DNA of 36,909 nucleotides from Thiomicrospira sp. Its GTDB lineage: Bacteria; Pseudomonadota; Gammaproteobacteria; Thiomicrospirales; Thiomicrospiraceae. The translations under genes and the position numbers were made by a program. The number at the start of each line of letters is the position of its first letter. Within the stretch, counting starts at the first letter, position 1. Shown one piece after another: positions 1 through 7,555 of the stretch. The stretch covers positions 1 through 36,909 of the forward strand of contig NZ_JACUTY010000016.1 in the NCBI RefSeq assembly GCF_014859555.1, given 5' to 3'. The notes under the pieces are model-generated. The model was not told the origin of the DNA and did no database searches. It saw only the letters and a list, made by a program, of their open reading frames with translations.

Positions 1-10
1 GCGTTAAGTT

Positions 11-55
11 AGCCTAAAGGCATAAGCGCGTTTAACAAGCTTATGCCTTTAGGCT
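11..55. repeat. 17-bp perfect inverted repeat (stem-loop) after hmuV
   Basis: Bases 11-27 are the exact reverse complement of bases 39-55, with an 11-base loop between. The right arm ends one base before the hmuV stop codon. A transcript from either strand would form a very stable hairpin. There is no T-run on either side, so it is not a textbook Rho-independent terminator; it may protect the 3' end or end transcription in another way. The structure is certain, the function is inferred. Confidence 0.6.
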
Positions 56-832
56 TTAACGACTGCTCGGCACAATAATGCGCCAAGCATTTGGCCGCTC
101 AATCACCTCAACCGGTGTTTGGTACACGGCTTCTATATTGGCTTGAGTTAATACCGTTTCAACCCGCCCACTGGCGTAGACCGCGCCCTCATGTAACAAC
201 AAGGCTTGATCGGCAAACTGTGACGCTAAATTAAGGTCATGCAGTACCGCCACCACGCCCATATTCTGCTCGCGAGCACATTGCTTTAACACCTTAAAAA
301 CCTGCTGTTGATGGGCTAAATCTAGGTTTGAGGTACATTCATCTAATAACAAAAAACGCGCTGAAGCCGTTGTTAACGGGCTTAAGATTTGCGCCATCAC
401 GCGTGCTAAATGGGTACGTTGTTTTTCGCCACCCGACAAGGTTAAATAATTACGTTGTGCCAAGTGACTGACATCAAATAAAGCCAAAGCTTGCTTGACC
501 AGGTTTTCAATTTGATCGCGCGGAGCATCCAGTAATCCGAGTGCCACCACTTCTTTCACCCAAAATCCAAACTCTAAACCGACCGACTGTGGCATCACGG
601 CACGCAATCGCGCTAACTGGATTGGGGTGTAAGACGTTAATGGCTGTTGATTTAGACATACCTGCGATTGGAAAGCACTGAGTTCGCCCGACAACACATT
701 CAGTAAAGTCGATTTTCCGGCGCCATTGGGCCCCAGAATCACCCAGAGTTCGCCGGCTTTTACTTGCAGGCCGACGTGACTCAATATAGTTTTGTCGCCA
801 ATGGCATAATCAATAGATTCAATTTCTAGCAT
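56..832 (-). CDS. hmuV: Haem ABC transporter ATP-binding protein, HmuV-like
   Basis: This is the cytoplasmic ATPase of an ABC importer, most like HmuV, which powers haem uptake with a permease (HmuU) and a periplasmic binding protein (HmuT). From the ATG used here the protein has 258 residues, normal for the family. It shows a Walker A (GPNGAGKST), a signature LSGGEKQR and a Walker B (LLLDECTSNLD), then the H-loop VLHDLN. The usual DEPTS is DECTS here, so cysteine replaces the proline after the catalytic glutamate. An in-frame TTG nine bases upstream (841) is an alternative start; neither has a strong Shine-Dalgarno. It follows the AstE-like gene on the same strand after about 70 bases. No permease or binding protein is in the window, so they lie beyond the left edge or elsewhere. 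Haem versus siderophore or cobalamin specificity is inferred from overall resemblance only. Confidence 0.8.
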   Translation of the reverse strand: MLEIESIDYAIGDKTILSHVGLQVKAGELWVILGPNGAGKSTLLNVLSGELSAFQSQVCLNQQPLTSYTPIQLARLRAVMPQSVGLEFGFWVKEVVALGLLDAPRDQIENLVKQALALFDVSHLAQRNYLTLSGGEKQRTHLARVMAQILSPLTTASARFLLLDECTSNLDLAHQQQVFKVLKQCAREQNMGVVAVLHDLNLASQFADQALLLHEGAVYASGRVETVLTQANIEAVYQTPVEVIERPNAWRIIVPSSR

Positions 833-886
833 AGTGATCAAATAACCGCTAAATTGGTTGCTGCGCCGCTCTTAAAGCTCAGCGCA

Positions 887-906
887 AACCACCAGGCCTG
901 GTGGTT
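887..906. repeat. Iterated palindrome copy 1 (ACCAGGCCTGGT, extended to 20 bp)
   Basis: The 12-bp core is at 891-902. The dyad extends perfectly to 20 bp (887-906), the longest in the window, and overlaps the stop codon of the AstE-like gene. It is one of two copies outside coding sequence. It has no T-run, so it is not a standard terminator. Confidence 0.9.
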
Positions 907-1966
907 AATCCAAATAGGGATAAGTTTCGGCCTCTAAGGTTTCTTGGTAGGTTTCAATATTGCCCGCCGCAATATCGGTTCGATAGAAACGGGCGATATG
1001 GAATAAGGCTTCGCCTTCGTTCACTAACGGCAAATGCAATTGGCCGATAATGATGCCACTAAAAGGCGACCAAACATCCACCTCCGACTCGCCAAACGGA
1101 TCGGAGATGCGTCCCAATAAAGTTTGATCTTTTACGACGCGTTCGCCTTGCTTGACGCTAGCGCGGAAAATCCCGTCTTGCGGTGCGCGCACCCAGGCGG
1201 AAGATCGCGCTATTATGGGATCGGCCGGCGGTATTTTGCGCGATTTTGGCAGCATCTCCAGCTGGCGCATCACACGTAAAATACCCTGCACGCCGCCGCG
1301 AATCGCCAGCTCGTCAAATCGCAAGGCTTCTCCGGCTTCATATAATAAGACCGGAATGCCTTTTTTAGCGGCGGCTTCACGTAATGAACCATCGCGCAAA
1401 TCCGAGTTAAGTATCACCGGCGTACCAAACGCACGCGCTAAATCTAGGGTTTGCGCATCATCTAAATTGGCGCGAATTTGTGGTAGGTTTGAGCGATGTA
1501 TTGCGCCTGTGTGCAAGTCAATACCGTGGGTTGAACGTTCTACAATTTCTTCTAAAAACAACCGCGCGACACGCCCGGCTAACGAGCCTTTTTCAGACCC
1601 AGGAAAACTGCGATTCAAATCGCGACGATCGGGTAAATAACGGCTTTGGTTAATAAAACCATGTAGGTTAACAATTGGCACGGCAATCAACGTGCCTTTG
1701 AGCTGACGCAAACCCGGTACTTTAAGCAGACGGCGGATAATCTCTACGCCATTAAGTTCATCACCATGAATTGCGGCACTAACAAACATCACCGGCCCAG
1801 CTTGACGACCGCACAACACCTGCACCGGCATGGTGATCGGGCTATGAGTATAGAGTTTGCCAACCACCAAATCGACAGTACGACGTTCACCAGGTTGAAT
1901 CGTTTGACCGCCTAGTGTTATAGGCGAGTTCTTGCGCCGTTTTGACGCTGGGGAGTCTGATGCCAT
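905..1966 (-). CDS. Succinylglutamate desuccinylase/aspartoacylase family (M14-like) zinc hydrolase
   Basis: A 353-residue cytoplasmic metallohydrolase of the AstE/AspA branch of the M14 carboxypeptidase fold. Visible motifs are HGDE (H67 and E70, first zinc ligands), DLNRSFPG near 116-123 (substrate binding), DLHTG with H152 (third zinc ligand) and YEAGE with the likely catalytic E210. A C-terminal beta-rich stretch (about 255-330) looks like the barrel domain usual in this subfamily. Its ATG shares one base with the rimK stop codon (TAATG), so the two are translationally coupled. Homologues of this subtype often sit beside rimK and rimB. True AstE acts in arginine catabolism, but no ast genes are here, so a role in trimming or releasing glutamyl products of RimK is a plausible inference rather than a known activity. 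Confidence 0.85.
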   Translation of the reverse strand: MASDSPASKRRKNSPITLGGQTIQPGERRTVDLVVGKLYTHSPITMPVQVLCGRQAGPVMFVSAAIHGDELNGVEIIRRLLKVPGLRQLKGTLIAVPIVNLHGFINQSRYLPDRRDLNRSFPGSEKGSLAGRVARLFLEEIVERSTHGIDLHTGAIHRSNLPQIRANLDDAQTLDLARAFGTPVILNSDLRDGSLREAAAKKGIPVLLYEAGEALRFDELAIRGGVQGILRVMRQLEMLPKSRKIPPADPIIARSSAWVRAPQDGIFRASVKQGERVVKDQTLLGRISDPFGESEVDVWSPFSGIIIGQLHLPLVNEGEALFHIARFYRTDIAAGNIETYQETLEAETYPYLD

Positions 1967-2871
1967 TACCCCTTACCTTTGGTTTTGGTTTTATTTGGTT
2001 TGGCGGTTTTTTCAATAAAATCAATAATCAAACCCGCGACATCTTTACCTGAGGCGTTTTCAATGCCTTCTAAGCCAGGCGAGGAGTTTACCTCCATCAC
2101 CACCGGGCCGTGATTTGAGCGCAAAATATCCACACCACACACATTTAAGCCCATAATTTTAGCCGCTCGCAACGCGGTAGCACGCTCTTCTGGTGAAATC
2201 CGCGTCAACACCGCGCTGCCACCACGGTGTAAATTCGAGCGAAACTCACCTTCTTGACCTTGACGTTTCATCGCCGCCACGACCTTGCCACCGACTACAA
2301 AACAACGAATATCCGAACCGCCCGCTTCTTTAATAAACTCTTGCACTAAGATATGTTCTTTCAAACCCATAAAGGCTTGAATCACACTTTTGGCCGCTTG
2401 TTTATTTTCAGCCAGCACCACACCAATGCCTTGCGTACCTTCTAACACCTTAATCACCGCAGGCGCGCCACCCACAATGTTTAATAAGTCATCAATATCA
2501 TCCGGCGAATGCGCAAAGCTGGTAACCGGTAAGCCAACGCCATGCTTAGATAAAAGCTGCAAACTGCGCAACTTATCACGCGAACGTGAAATAGCCACCG
2601 ATTCATTAAGTGGGTAAACCCCCATCATTTCAAACTGACGCAATACGGCGGTGCCATAAAATGTAATGGACGCCCCAATACGTGGTATCACGGCATCAAA
2701 CCCGGTTAAGACCTCCCCTTTGTAGTGGATTTCCGGATGATGCGAGGTGATATTCATATAACAACGCAGTGCATCAATAACACGCACTTCGTGACCACGA
2801 TCCTCGGCCGCCTCAACTAAACGACGGGTAGAATAAAGGTTACGGTTTCTGGATAAAATGGCTATTTTCAT
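1966..2871 (-). CDS. rimK: Ribosomal protein S6 glutamate ligase RimK (ATP-grasp)
   Basis: RimK adds glutamate residues to the C-terminus of ribosomal protein S6, using ATP, and can also make free poly-glutamate. From the ATG at 2871 the protein has 301 residues, matching E. coli RimK (300), and starts [14 protein letters not shown], close to the E. coli start. An upstream in-frame extension to 2937 was not used because it adds 22 unconserved residues and overlaps rimB deeply. ATP-grasp features seen are the [13 protein letters not shown] segment, the GGSAVL glycine-rich region and the Mg2+-binding [13 protein letters not shown] near the C-terminus. The start overlaps the rimB stop by four bases (ATGA). 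The downstream AstE-like gene starts on the rimK stop, so rimB-rimK-astE-like form one tightly coupled unit. Confidence 0.93.
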   Translation of the reverse strand: MKIAILSRNRNLYSTRRLVEAAEDRGHEVRVIDALRCYMNITSHHPEIHYKGEVLTGFDAVIPRIGASITFYGTAVLRQFEMMGVYPLNESVAISRSRDKLRSLQLLSKHGVGLPVTSFAHSPDDIDDLLNIVGGAPAVIKVLEGTQGIGVVLAENKQAAKSVIQAFMGLKEHILVQEFIKEAGGSDIRCFVVGGKVVAAMKRQGQEGEFRSNLHRGGSAVLTRISPEERATALRAAKIMGLNVCGVDILRSNHGPVVMEVNSSPGLEGIENASGKDVAGLIIDFIEKTAKPNKTKTKGKG

Positions 2872-3389
2872 GCGTGGCTCCCTTGAGCGACTGATTGGTC
2901 TAAATTCTGTAAATCTTGTTCTGGCAATCGCTGACAATAGGAGCGACTCACATCTACCACAAATCGGGTTTCCATTGCCACACGACCCAGTAACATTCGA
3001 AAACGCATGGTGTCGCGACTGGTTAAGGACAAATCAATCATAAAACGTTGGTCGCCCAACACCAGCTCGGTTTCGATAAAATAACGCTCAGTTTTATTAC
3101 CACCAGAATCCGTCACGACGCGCTTATCTTTAACCAAGGCTTCACACCAAACTTCGATTTCTAATTCTTGTTGGTGCGGATGAACACCAAATCTTATCCA
3201 GTCTTGGCCATCACGTTCAAAAGGTTCAACCGAAAAAGCATGCAGTGCAGAGGTTCGTGCTCCGGTATCCACTTTACATTTTAAAGCTTTAATGCCCAAG
3301 CCGGGCAAGGCAACCCATTCACGCCAACCTAGTGTTGGCTTGGTTAGGATAGGTTTATCTAGGGTTTGTTTAGTTGGTTTGGTTTTCAC
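2868..3389 (-). CDS. rimB: RimB-type retropepsin-like protease (PF05618 family)
   Basis: A 173-residue protein of the family once called ATP-dependent zinc protease and now known from Pseudomonas work as RimB, an aspartic protease tied to RimK and S6 modification. The signature is visible at residues 41-50: [12 protein letters not shown], where D41-T-G is the retropepsin-like catalytic motif. The rest is beta-rich, as expected. It ends in a four-base ATGA overlap with rimK, which supports joint translation. Its ATG lies 20 bases inside the end of the Bax-like gene, so the four genes are probably one transcript. Family membership is seen directly; cleavage of glutamylated S6 is established for Pseudomonas homologues and inferred here. 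Confidence 0.87.
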   Translation of the reverse strand: MKTKPTKQTLDKPILTKPTLGWREWVALPGLGIKALKCKVDTGARTSALHAFSVEPFERDGQDWIRFGVHPHQQELEIEVWCEALVKDKRVVTDSGGNKTERYFIETELVLGDQRFMIDLSLTSRDTMRFRMLLGRVAMETRFVVDVSRSYCQRLPEQDLQNLDQSVAQGSHA

Positions 3390-4203
3390 TTAATGACTCC
3401 AGCCAGTTTAGATCCATCTGATGCCAATCATTAAACCTTATCATAGCCTGAATTTCTTTAATATATTCTTCACGACGTTGCGAATAAGCCAATAACCCTT
3501 CGGCTAATTTTTCGCCCGTTAGAGCCTGATTGTTGTTACGCGAATCCAAGCGCAACTGGCGAAGATCGCGATAGGTGTGAAACGCATTTAAATTAAGCAT
3601 GTAAGCTTGTACCGATTGGCTGGGTGATTCAAATAAACGCACCTCGTATCTTTTTCCGGCTGGGCGTTGATCCGGCACTAAACCACACCCTACCGAGAAA
3701 CACCATTGGCCATAAAAGTTCATGCCCTGTGTTGCAAAACGTGATGTCCCCCAGGCGGATTCGTTAGCCGCTTGGGCTAAGGCCAGTGAAGGCGGAATAA
3801 CATCGACCTTTTTTAGTAAAGCCTGTTTCCATTGTGCATAAGTTTGTGTGGGTTTGCGTGATTGCTGATATTTTTCGGCGATTATCTCAACTCGCTGATG
3901 TTGTTTTTTAGTTAAATTTTTAAAATCCAGCGACTGTAAAAAACCACGCTCTTGTAATATTGACTCATTAGCTTGATGAATCGCCGGCAATAAGAAGTCG
4001 ATAAAAGCTTGTTTTTTTTCATTTACATCTTGAATACTGGCAAAGTCTGGTAGGGTCACTTTTTGTGTGGGCTGGTTCGACTTTAAAAGCGCATCATCCT
4101 GCGCCTGCATATCAGTTTGTTTATGTTCGCGTTCTTGGTTTACCAACACGCCAATCGCGACTAAAACCAGCCCTACTAACACTATTTGAATCAATCGTTC
4201 CAA
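3370..4203 (-). CDS. Bax-like membrane-anchored glucosaminidase (GH73 type)
   Basis: A 277-residue protein with an N-terminal membrane anchor (about residues 4-20, mostly I, V, L and G) followed by a polar linker and a C-terminal glucosaminidase domain like E. coli Bax. The domain shows QAANESAWGTSRFA (the likely catalytic glutamate is in NES), then NFYGQWCF and a long YMLNLNAFHTYRDLR stretch typical of the family. It should cleave or bind peptidoglycan from the periplasmic side. Start choice: the TTG at 4203 is preceded by GGAGGG at 4208-4213 with four bases between. A TTG four codons upstream (4215) is in frame but would place that Shine-Dalgarno inside the gene. It overlaps rimB by 20 bases and is divergent from the deacetylase. 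Confidence 0.82.
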   Translation of the reverse strand: MERLIQIVLVGLVLVAIGVLVNQEREHKQTDMQAQDDALLKSNQPTQKVTLPDFASIQDVNEKKQAFIDFLLPAIHQANESILQERGFLQSLDFKNLTKKQHQRVEIIAEKYQQSRKPTQTYAQWKQALLKKVDVIPPSLALAQAANESAWGTSRFATQGMNFYGQWCFSVGCGLVPDQRPAGKRYEVRLFESPSQSVQAYMLNLNAFHTYRDLRQLRLDSRNNNQALTGEKLAEGLLAYSQRREEYIKEIQAMIRFNDWHQMDLNWLESLSENQTN

Positions 4204-4263
4204 AACACCCTCCAAGGCTATTACACTATAATGTCGCTATTATCTCAAAACTAGGGAATCTAC

Positions 4264-5298
4264 ATGCTTAAAAAACGCTATCAACTCCTATCTATCTTAT
4301 GGCTGTCTGGCTTGATTAGCTCAATGGCTTATGCTAATTCATCCGCTGTGATTTTAATGTACCATCATTTCGGCGATGATACGCCCGCCAGCACCAGTGT
4401 CACCTTAAAACAATTTGACGCCCATCTCGACTACTTAGAGCAAAATGCGTTCAACGTTTGGCCCTTATCTAAATTGGTTCAGCACTGGCAGAATGATCAA
4501 GATGTACCGGATAAAACCGTGGTACTGACCGCCGATGACGCTTATAAAAGCGTGTATACCGAAGCTTATCCAAGGCTCAAAAAACTCGGCTGGAGTATGA
4601 CCACCTTTGTTAACTCAGACCCCATAGATAAGCGCTTTGGTAATTTCATGACTTGGGGTCAAATGCGCGAAATGCAAGCCGATGGCTTTGAGTTTGCCAA
4701 CCACACCCACACCCATGGCAAAATGCGGCCACTAGGCAATGAAACGCAACCACAAATGCTCAAGCGTGTTCGCGATGAGCTGACAATCACTCAAACACGT
4801 TTGCAAGAGGAGCTGGGAGATGATGCTAACCAAAACCCTAAATTATTTGCCTACCCTTACGGTGAATACAGTGAAAGTGCGGCGAACTTAATTGCCGAAA
4901 TGGGATACGTAAGTGTCGCTCAAGTATCTGGCGCAGTAGATAAACACTCTGATCACAAGGCATTAAATCGTTTTCCGATGGCGGTGAACTTTGCCAAAAT
5001 TCAAGATTTTGCATTAAAAGTAAACACCCTGCCCCTGCCCATTAGTAAACAAAGCCCGCGTGACCCATTAATTCAAACCAATCCACCTGAGCTTAGAATC
5101 CATTTAAGCCAACCGGTTAAGCAATTAAATTGCTTTAACAGCCTTGGTCAACCGCTAGACATGGATTGGCGTTCTGACACAGAACTCGTGATTAAATCAA
5201 AACAAGCACTCAAACCACCACGTGATCGATATGCCTGCACCGCACCAGCGGGTCAAGGCCGTTGGTATTGGTTTGGTCAGCTATGGATTATTGATTAA
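4264..5298 (+). CDS. Secreted polysaccharide deacetylase family protein
   Basis: A 344-residue exported protein with a signal peptide (positive MLKKR, hydrophobic core, cleavage probably after AYA near residue 24). A NodB-homology deacetylase domain spans about 27-245. Motif 1 is TADDAY (residues 89-94) instead of the usual TFDDGY, but both aspartates (D91 and D92, base and metal ligand) are kept. Motif 2 is seen as NHTHTH (H147 and H151, metal ligands). Later FAYPYGEYS is the conserved catalytic-face motif. The last 80 or so residues form an extra domain I do not recognise, with two cysteines that could pair. It is transcribed alone, divergent from the Bax-like gene, and ends at a bidirectional terminator shared with the rplS operon. 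The polysaccharide substrate cannot be told from sequence. Confidence 0.85.
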   Translation: MLKKRYQLLSILWLSGLISSMAYANSSAVILMYHHFGDDTPASTSVTLKQFDAHLDYLEQNAFNVWPLSKLVQHWQNDQDVPDKTVVLTADDAYKSVYTEAYPRLKKLGWSMTTFVNSDPIDKRFGNFMTWGQMREMQADGFEFANHTHTHGKMRPLGNETQPQMLKRVRDELTITQTRLQEELGDDANQNPKLFAYPYGEYSESAANLIAEMGYVSVAQVSGAVDKHSDHKALNRFPMAVNFAKIQDFALKVNTLPLPISKQSPRDPLIQTNPPELRIHLSQPVKQLNCFNSLGQPLDMDWRSDTELVIKSKQALKPPRDRYACTAPAGQGRWYWFGQLWIID

Positions 5299-5345
5299 TA
5301 AAACAACTGCGCCCCGCCTTATGCTTTAAACATAAGACTCAAAAC

Positions 5346-5372
5346 AAAAAAACCGCCTTTCGGCGGTTTTTT
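5346..5372. terminator. Bidirectional Rho-independent terminator between the deacetylase and rplS
   Basis: The hairpin ACCGCC-TTTC-GGCGGT (5352-5367) is flanked by an A-run on the left and a T-run on the right, so it can stop transcription on both strands. It sits between the convergent deacetylase gene and the end of the rpsP-rplS operon. Confidence 0.9.
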
Positions 5373-5397
5373 AATGGCTGCTTGTTTAAAGAAACTA

Positions 5398-5742
5398 TTA
5401 CAACTTTTCTTTAATACGAGCCGCACGACCTGACAATTCACGAAGGTAGTAAAGTTTCGCGCGACGAACATCACCACGACGCTTAACAGCAATACTTTCA
5501 ACCAACGGGCTATAGGTCTGGAAAGTACGCTCAACACCGACACCATGTGAAATCTTACGCACCGTAAAGGCTGAGTTTAAACCACGGTTACGTTTAGCGA
5601 TTACAACGCCTTCATAAGCCTGCAAACGTACGTTTGTGCCTTCTTGTACTTTAACCTGTACAACTACTGTGTCACCTGGTGCAAATGCTGGAATTTCTTT
5701 ACCCATTTGCTCAGTTTCAATTCGCTTGATGATATCGCTCAT
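5398..5742 (-). CDS. rplS: 50S ribosomal protein L19
   Basis: L19 sits at the 30S-50S interface. The 114-residue product matches the usual length and starts MSDIIKRIE. The ATG at 5742 has GGAGAG eight bases upstream. An in-frame extension to 5778 was rejected because it adds 12 unconserved residues. Family hallmarks include [11 protein letters not shown], the [11 protein letters not shown] segment, [15 protein letters not shown] and the basic C-terminus. It is the last gene of the rpsP-rimM-trmD-rplS operon, 54 bases after trmD, and is followed by a strong terminator. Confidence 0.97.
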   Translation of the reverse strand: MSDIIKRIETEQMGKEIPAFAPGDTVVVQVKVQEGTNVRLQAYEGVVIAKRNRGLNSAFTVRKISHGVGVERTFQTYSPLVESIAVKRRGDVRRAKLYYLRELSGRAARIKEKL

Positions 5743-5796
5743 CTTAAAGCTCTCCATATTCTTTGAAGTGGTTCTCACGTTTTCACTTCAAAATTG

Positions 5797-6549
5797 CTAT
5801 TCAACCAACTTGAGCCAAGCATCCAATTTTTGGCGTTGCTCAGAGGTTAGTGCCAATTTTTCTATCAAATCTGGTCGGCGTGCATGGGTGCGTAACCATT
5901 TCTGCCGCTCGCGCCATGCGTCAATTTTGGCATGATGGCCTTCCAATAACACACTTGGAACCATTCTGCCATCTACCGACTCAGGCCGCGTGTAGTGAGG
6001 ACAATCTAGCAAACCGTCTGAAAAAGAATCTTGCTGTGCCGACTGTGAATGACCAAGTGCGCCCGGTAACAGGCGTATCATGGCATCCATTAACATCATT
6101 GCAGGTAGCTCACCGCCACTTACAACAAAATCGCCAACACAAATTTCTTCGTCAACACACTGTTCAATCAAACGTTCGTCAATGCCTTCGTAGCGACCAC
6201 AAAGTAAGGTTACTTGTGGACGTTTAACCAACTCTTCCACTTTTGCTTGTGTTAAGGGTTGGCCTTGTGGCGACAAATAAACCACATGCGATTTCGCATC
6301 CGGCTGAGTTTGTTTGAGTGTTTGCTCTAACGCGTCAAAGGTATCTTTCAGAGGCTGGTACATCATTAACATACCCGGACCACCCCCGTAAGGGCGATCA
6401 TCTACCGTTTTATGCCGATCATGCGTAAAGTCGCGCGGATTCCAAAAATGCAGTTCAACCAACTCTTTTTGAAATGCGCGGCGACTTATGCCTTGCTGCG
6501 TAATCGCATTAAACATGTCAGAAAACAGCGTAATCACATCAAAACGCAT
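5797..6549 (-). CDS. trmD: tRNA (guanine-37-N1)-methyltransferase TrmD
   Basis: TrmD methylates G37 of tRNAs with G at position 36, using S-adenosylmethionine, and so prevents +1 frameshifting. The 250-residue length is typical. The SPOUT trefoil-knot motifs are clear: [12 protein letters not shown], then [13 protein letters not shown] and the LPG loop. The N-terminal [11 protein letters not shown] and the [10 protein letters not shown] segment with catalytic aspartate are also in place. It lies three bases after rimM and before rplS, the conserved bacterial order. Confidence 0.97.
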   Translation of the reverse strand: MRFDVITLFSDMFNAITQQGISRRAFQKELVELHFWNPRDFTHDRHKTVDDRPYGGGPGMLMMYQPLKDTFDALEQTLKQTQPDAKSHVVYLSPQGQPLTQAKVEELVKRPQVTLLCGRYEGIDERLIEQCVDEEICVGDFVVSGGELPAMMLMDAMIRLLPGALGHSQSAQQDSFSDGLLDCPHYTRPESVDGRMVPSVLLEGHHAKIDAWRERQKWLRTHARRPDLIEKLALTSEQRQKLDAWLKLVE

Positions 6550-6552
6550 GCT

Positions 6553-7077
6553 TTACTGATCATCCTCTTCAAGTGCTTCGGGCTGCCAATTAACTAAAAT
6601 CTGCCGATGCTCCAAATCTACATCTAAGATGTAATTTTCGAACACAAACGGAATTAAATGACTACGCTCACCTTTAACTCGCAACACATCATGTGCGCCT
6701 GTCTCAACTAACTCGGTAACTTGACCCAGTTGTTCACCTTGTTGGTTTTTTACGTCACAGCCAATTAAGTCTATCCAATAAAAAACATCTTCATCTTCTG
6801 GAAACTGATCTCGCGTCACCGCAATGTCAGAGCCCATTAATTCACGCGCTAATTCACGTGAATCGATGCCTTTCAAGTGAGCTACTATCGCCTTGCCACC
6901 TTGCGGTGCATGGGTTTCGATAACTTGCATCTCCACCCATTGCCCCTGGCGTTTTACTAACCAGGGTTGGTAATTCAAAATATTACCGACTGGGTCTGTA
7001 TGCGAATACACCTTGACCCAGCCTTTGATGCCATACACGCCATTAATTCGGCCGATAATGAGTTTATCTTGGTTCAT
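6553..7077 (-). CDS. rimM: Ribosome maturation factor RimM
   Basis: RimM helps assemble the 30S head and binds S19. The 174-residue product starts with the conserved G-R-I-N-G-V-Y-G-I-K-G-W-V-K-V pattern and has a PRC-barrel C-terminal half (YWIDLIGCDV, then LIPFVFENYI and the VDLEHRQILVNW ending). It lies between rpsP (18 bases upstream) and trmD (3 bases downstream), as in most gammaproteobacteria, which makes the call secure. Confidence 0.96.
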   Translation of the reverse strand: MNQDKLIIGRINGVYGIKGWVKVYSHTDPVGNILNYQPWLVKRQGQWVEMQVIETHAPQGGKAIVAHLKGIDSRELARELMGSDIAVTRDQFPEDEDVFYWIDLIGCDVKNQQGEQLGQVTELVETGAHDVLRVKGERSHLIPFVFENYILDVDLEHRQILVNWQPEALEEDDQ

Positions 7078-7095
7078 TAGTTCGACCGAAAAGTC

Positions 7096-7332
7096 TTAAG
7101 CTTTCTTTATAATGCTTTTAACGCGATCACTCATTTGAGCGCCTTGGCCAACCCAGTGATCAACTTTCGCCTGATCAACACGAAGACGCTCTTCGTTACC
7201 ACGCGCGCTTGGGTTGAAAAAACCAACTTGCTCAATAAAACGACCGGTCACCGCAACACGACGATCGGCTACTACTAACTTATAAAACGGGCGCTTTTTT
7301 GAGCCACCACGTGCTAAACGAATTACAACCAT
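7096..7332 (-). CDS. rpsP: 30S ribosomal protein S16
   Basis: S16 is a small 30S assembly protein. From the ATG at 7332 it has 78 residues and starts [18 protein letters not shown], the standard S16 N-terminus. AAGGAG stands seven bases before this ATG. An in-frame extension to 7404 was rejected because it runs through the leader and carries no conserved residues. GFFNP and the C-terminal DRVKSIIKK are further marks. It is the first gene of its operon, preceded by a promoter near 7465-7493 and a leader of about 125 bases that holds one copy of the iterated palindrome. Confidence 0.96.
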   Translation of the reverse strand: MVVIRLARGGSKKRPFYKLVVADRRVAVTGRFIEQVGFFNPSARGNEERLRVDQAKVDHWVGQGAQMSDRVKSIIKKA

Positions 7333-7408
7333 TGTGTATCTCCTTAGGTTAATCAGGCGATGATGGGAAACCCCACCAACAAATTCTTCTTGGTTTACAG
7401 TCACCAGA

Positions 7409-7420
7409 ACCAGGCCTGGT
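7409..7420. repeat. Iterated palindrome copy 2 (ACCAGGCCTGGT), rpsP leader
   Basis: A perfect 12-bp copy in the untranslated leader of rpsP. An extra half-site to the left (TCACCAG, 7401-7407) can pair with CTGGTGA (7416-7422), giving a second possible hairpin that competes with the palindrome itself in the leader RNA. Confidence 0.9.
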
Positions 7421-7464
7421 GATGGGTTGATCTAGCTTTGGGGCTAGAGTCAAGTAAGCGCGTG

Positions 7465-7493
7465 ATTATACACGCGCACTAGGCGTTAAGCAA
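7465..7493 (-). promoter_or_regulatory. Sigma70-type promoter of the rpsP operon
   Basis: On the minus strand, TTGCTT (from 7493 to 7488) and a perfect TATAAT (7470 to 7465) are separated by exactly 17 bases. Transcription should start near 7458, giving a leader of about 125 bases before rpsP. The -35 element lies in one arm of the hairpin at 7482-7519. Confidence 0.72.
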
Positions 7494-7519
7494 AGTTTTT
7501 ATTGGCTTCGCTTAACGCC
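7482..7519. repeat. 14-bp inverted repeat between ffh and rpsP, overlapping the -35
   Basis: Bases 7482-7495 pair with 7506-7519 (13 Watson-Crick pairs and one mismatch position that becomes G-U in RNA), with a 10-base loop containing five T's. It lies 36 bases after the ffh stop. No T-run follows on the minus strand, so it is an atypical terminator or an operator; it shares bases with the rpsP -35 box. Confidence 0.7.
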
Positions 7520-7555
7520 GTGTTTGGTCGGCTAACTCATTGGACACCCAACTCG

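Noticed and set aside
887-906. 20-bp palindrome copy 1 as the terminator of the AstE-like gene
   Set aside because: It has no loop and no T-run, and the same core is found inside ten coding places, so termination is not its common function.
1152-1640. Plus-strand open frame of 162 codons
   Set aside because: It lies wholly antisense to the AstE-like gene, has no ribosome site and no recognisable protein pattern; it is a shadow of the real gene.
2872-2937. N-terminal extension of rimK to an upstream start
   Set aside because: It adds 22 unconserved residues; the ATG at 2871 gives the family's normal start and couples with the rimB stop.
5319-5546. Minus-strand open frame running through the terminator and the end of rplS
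   Set aside because: It is out of frame with rplS, includes the terminator hairpin and has no family match.
7333-7404. N-terminal extension of rpsP
   Set aside because: It would translate the leader; AAGGAG stands just before the ATG at 7332, which gives the standard S16 N-terminus.
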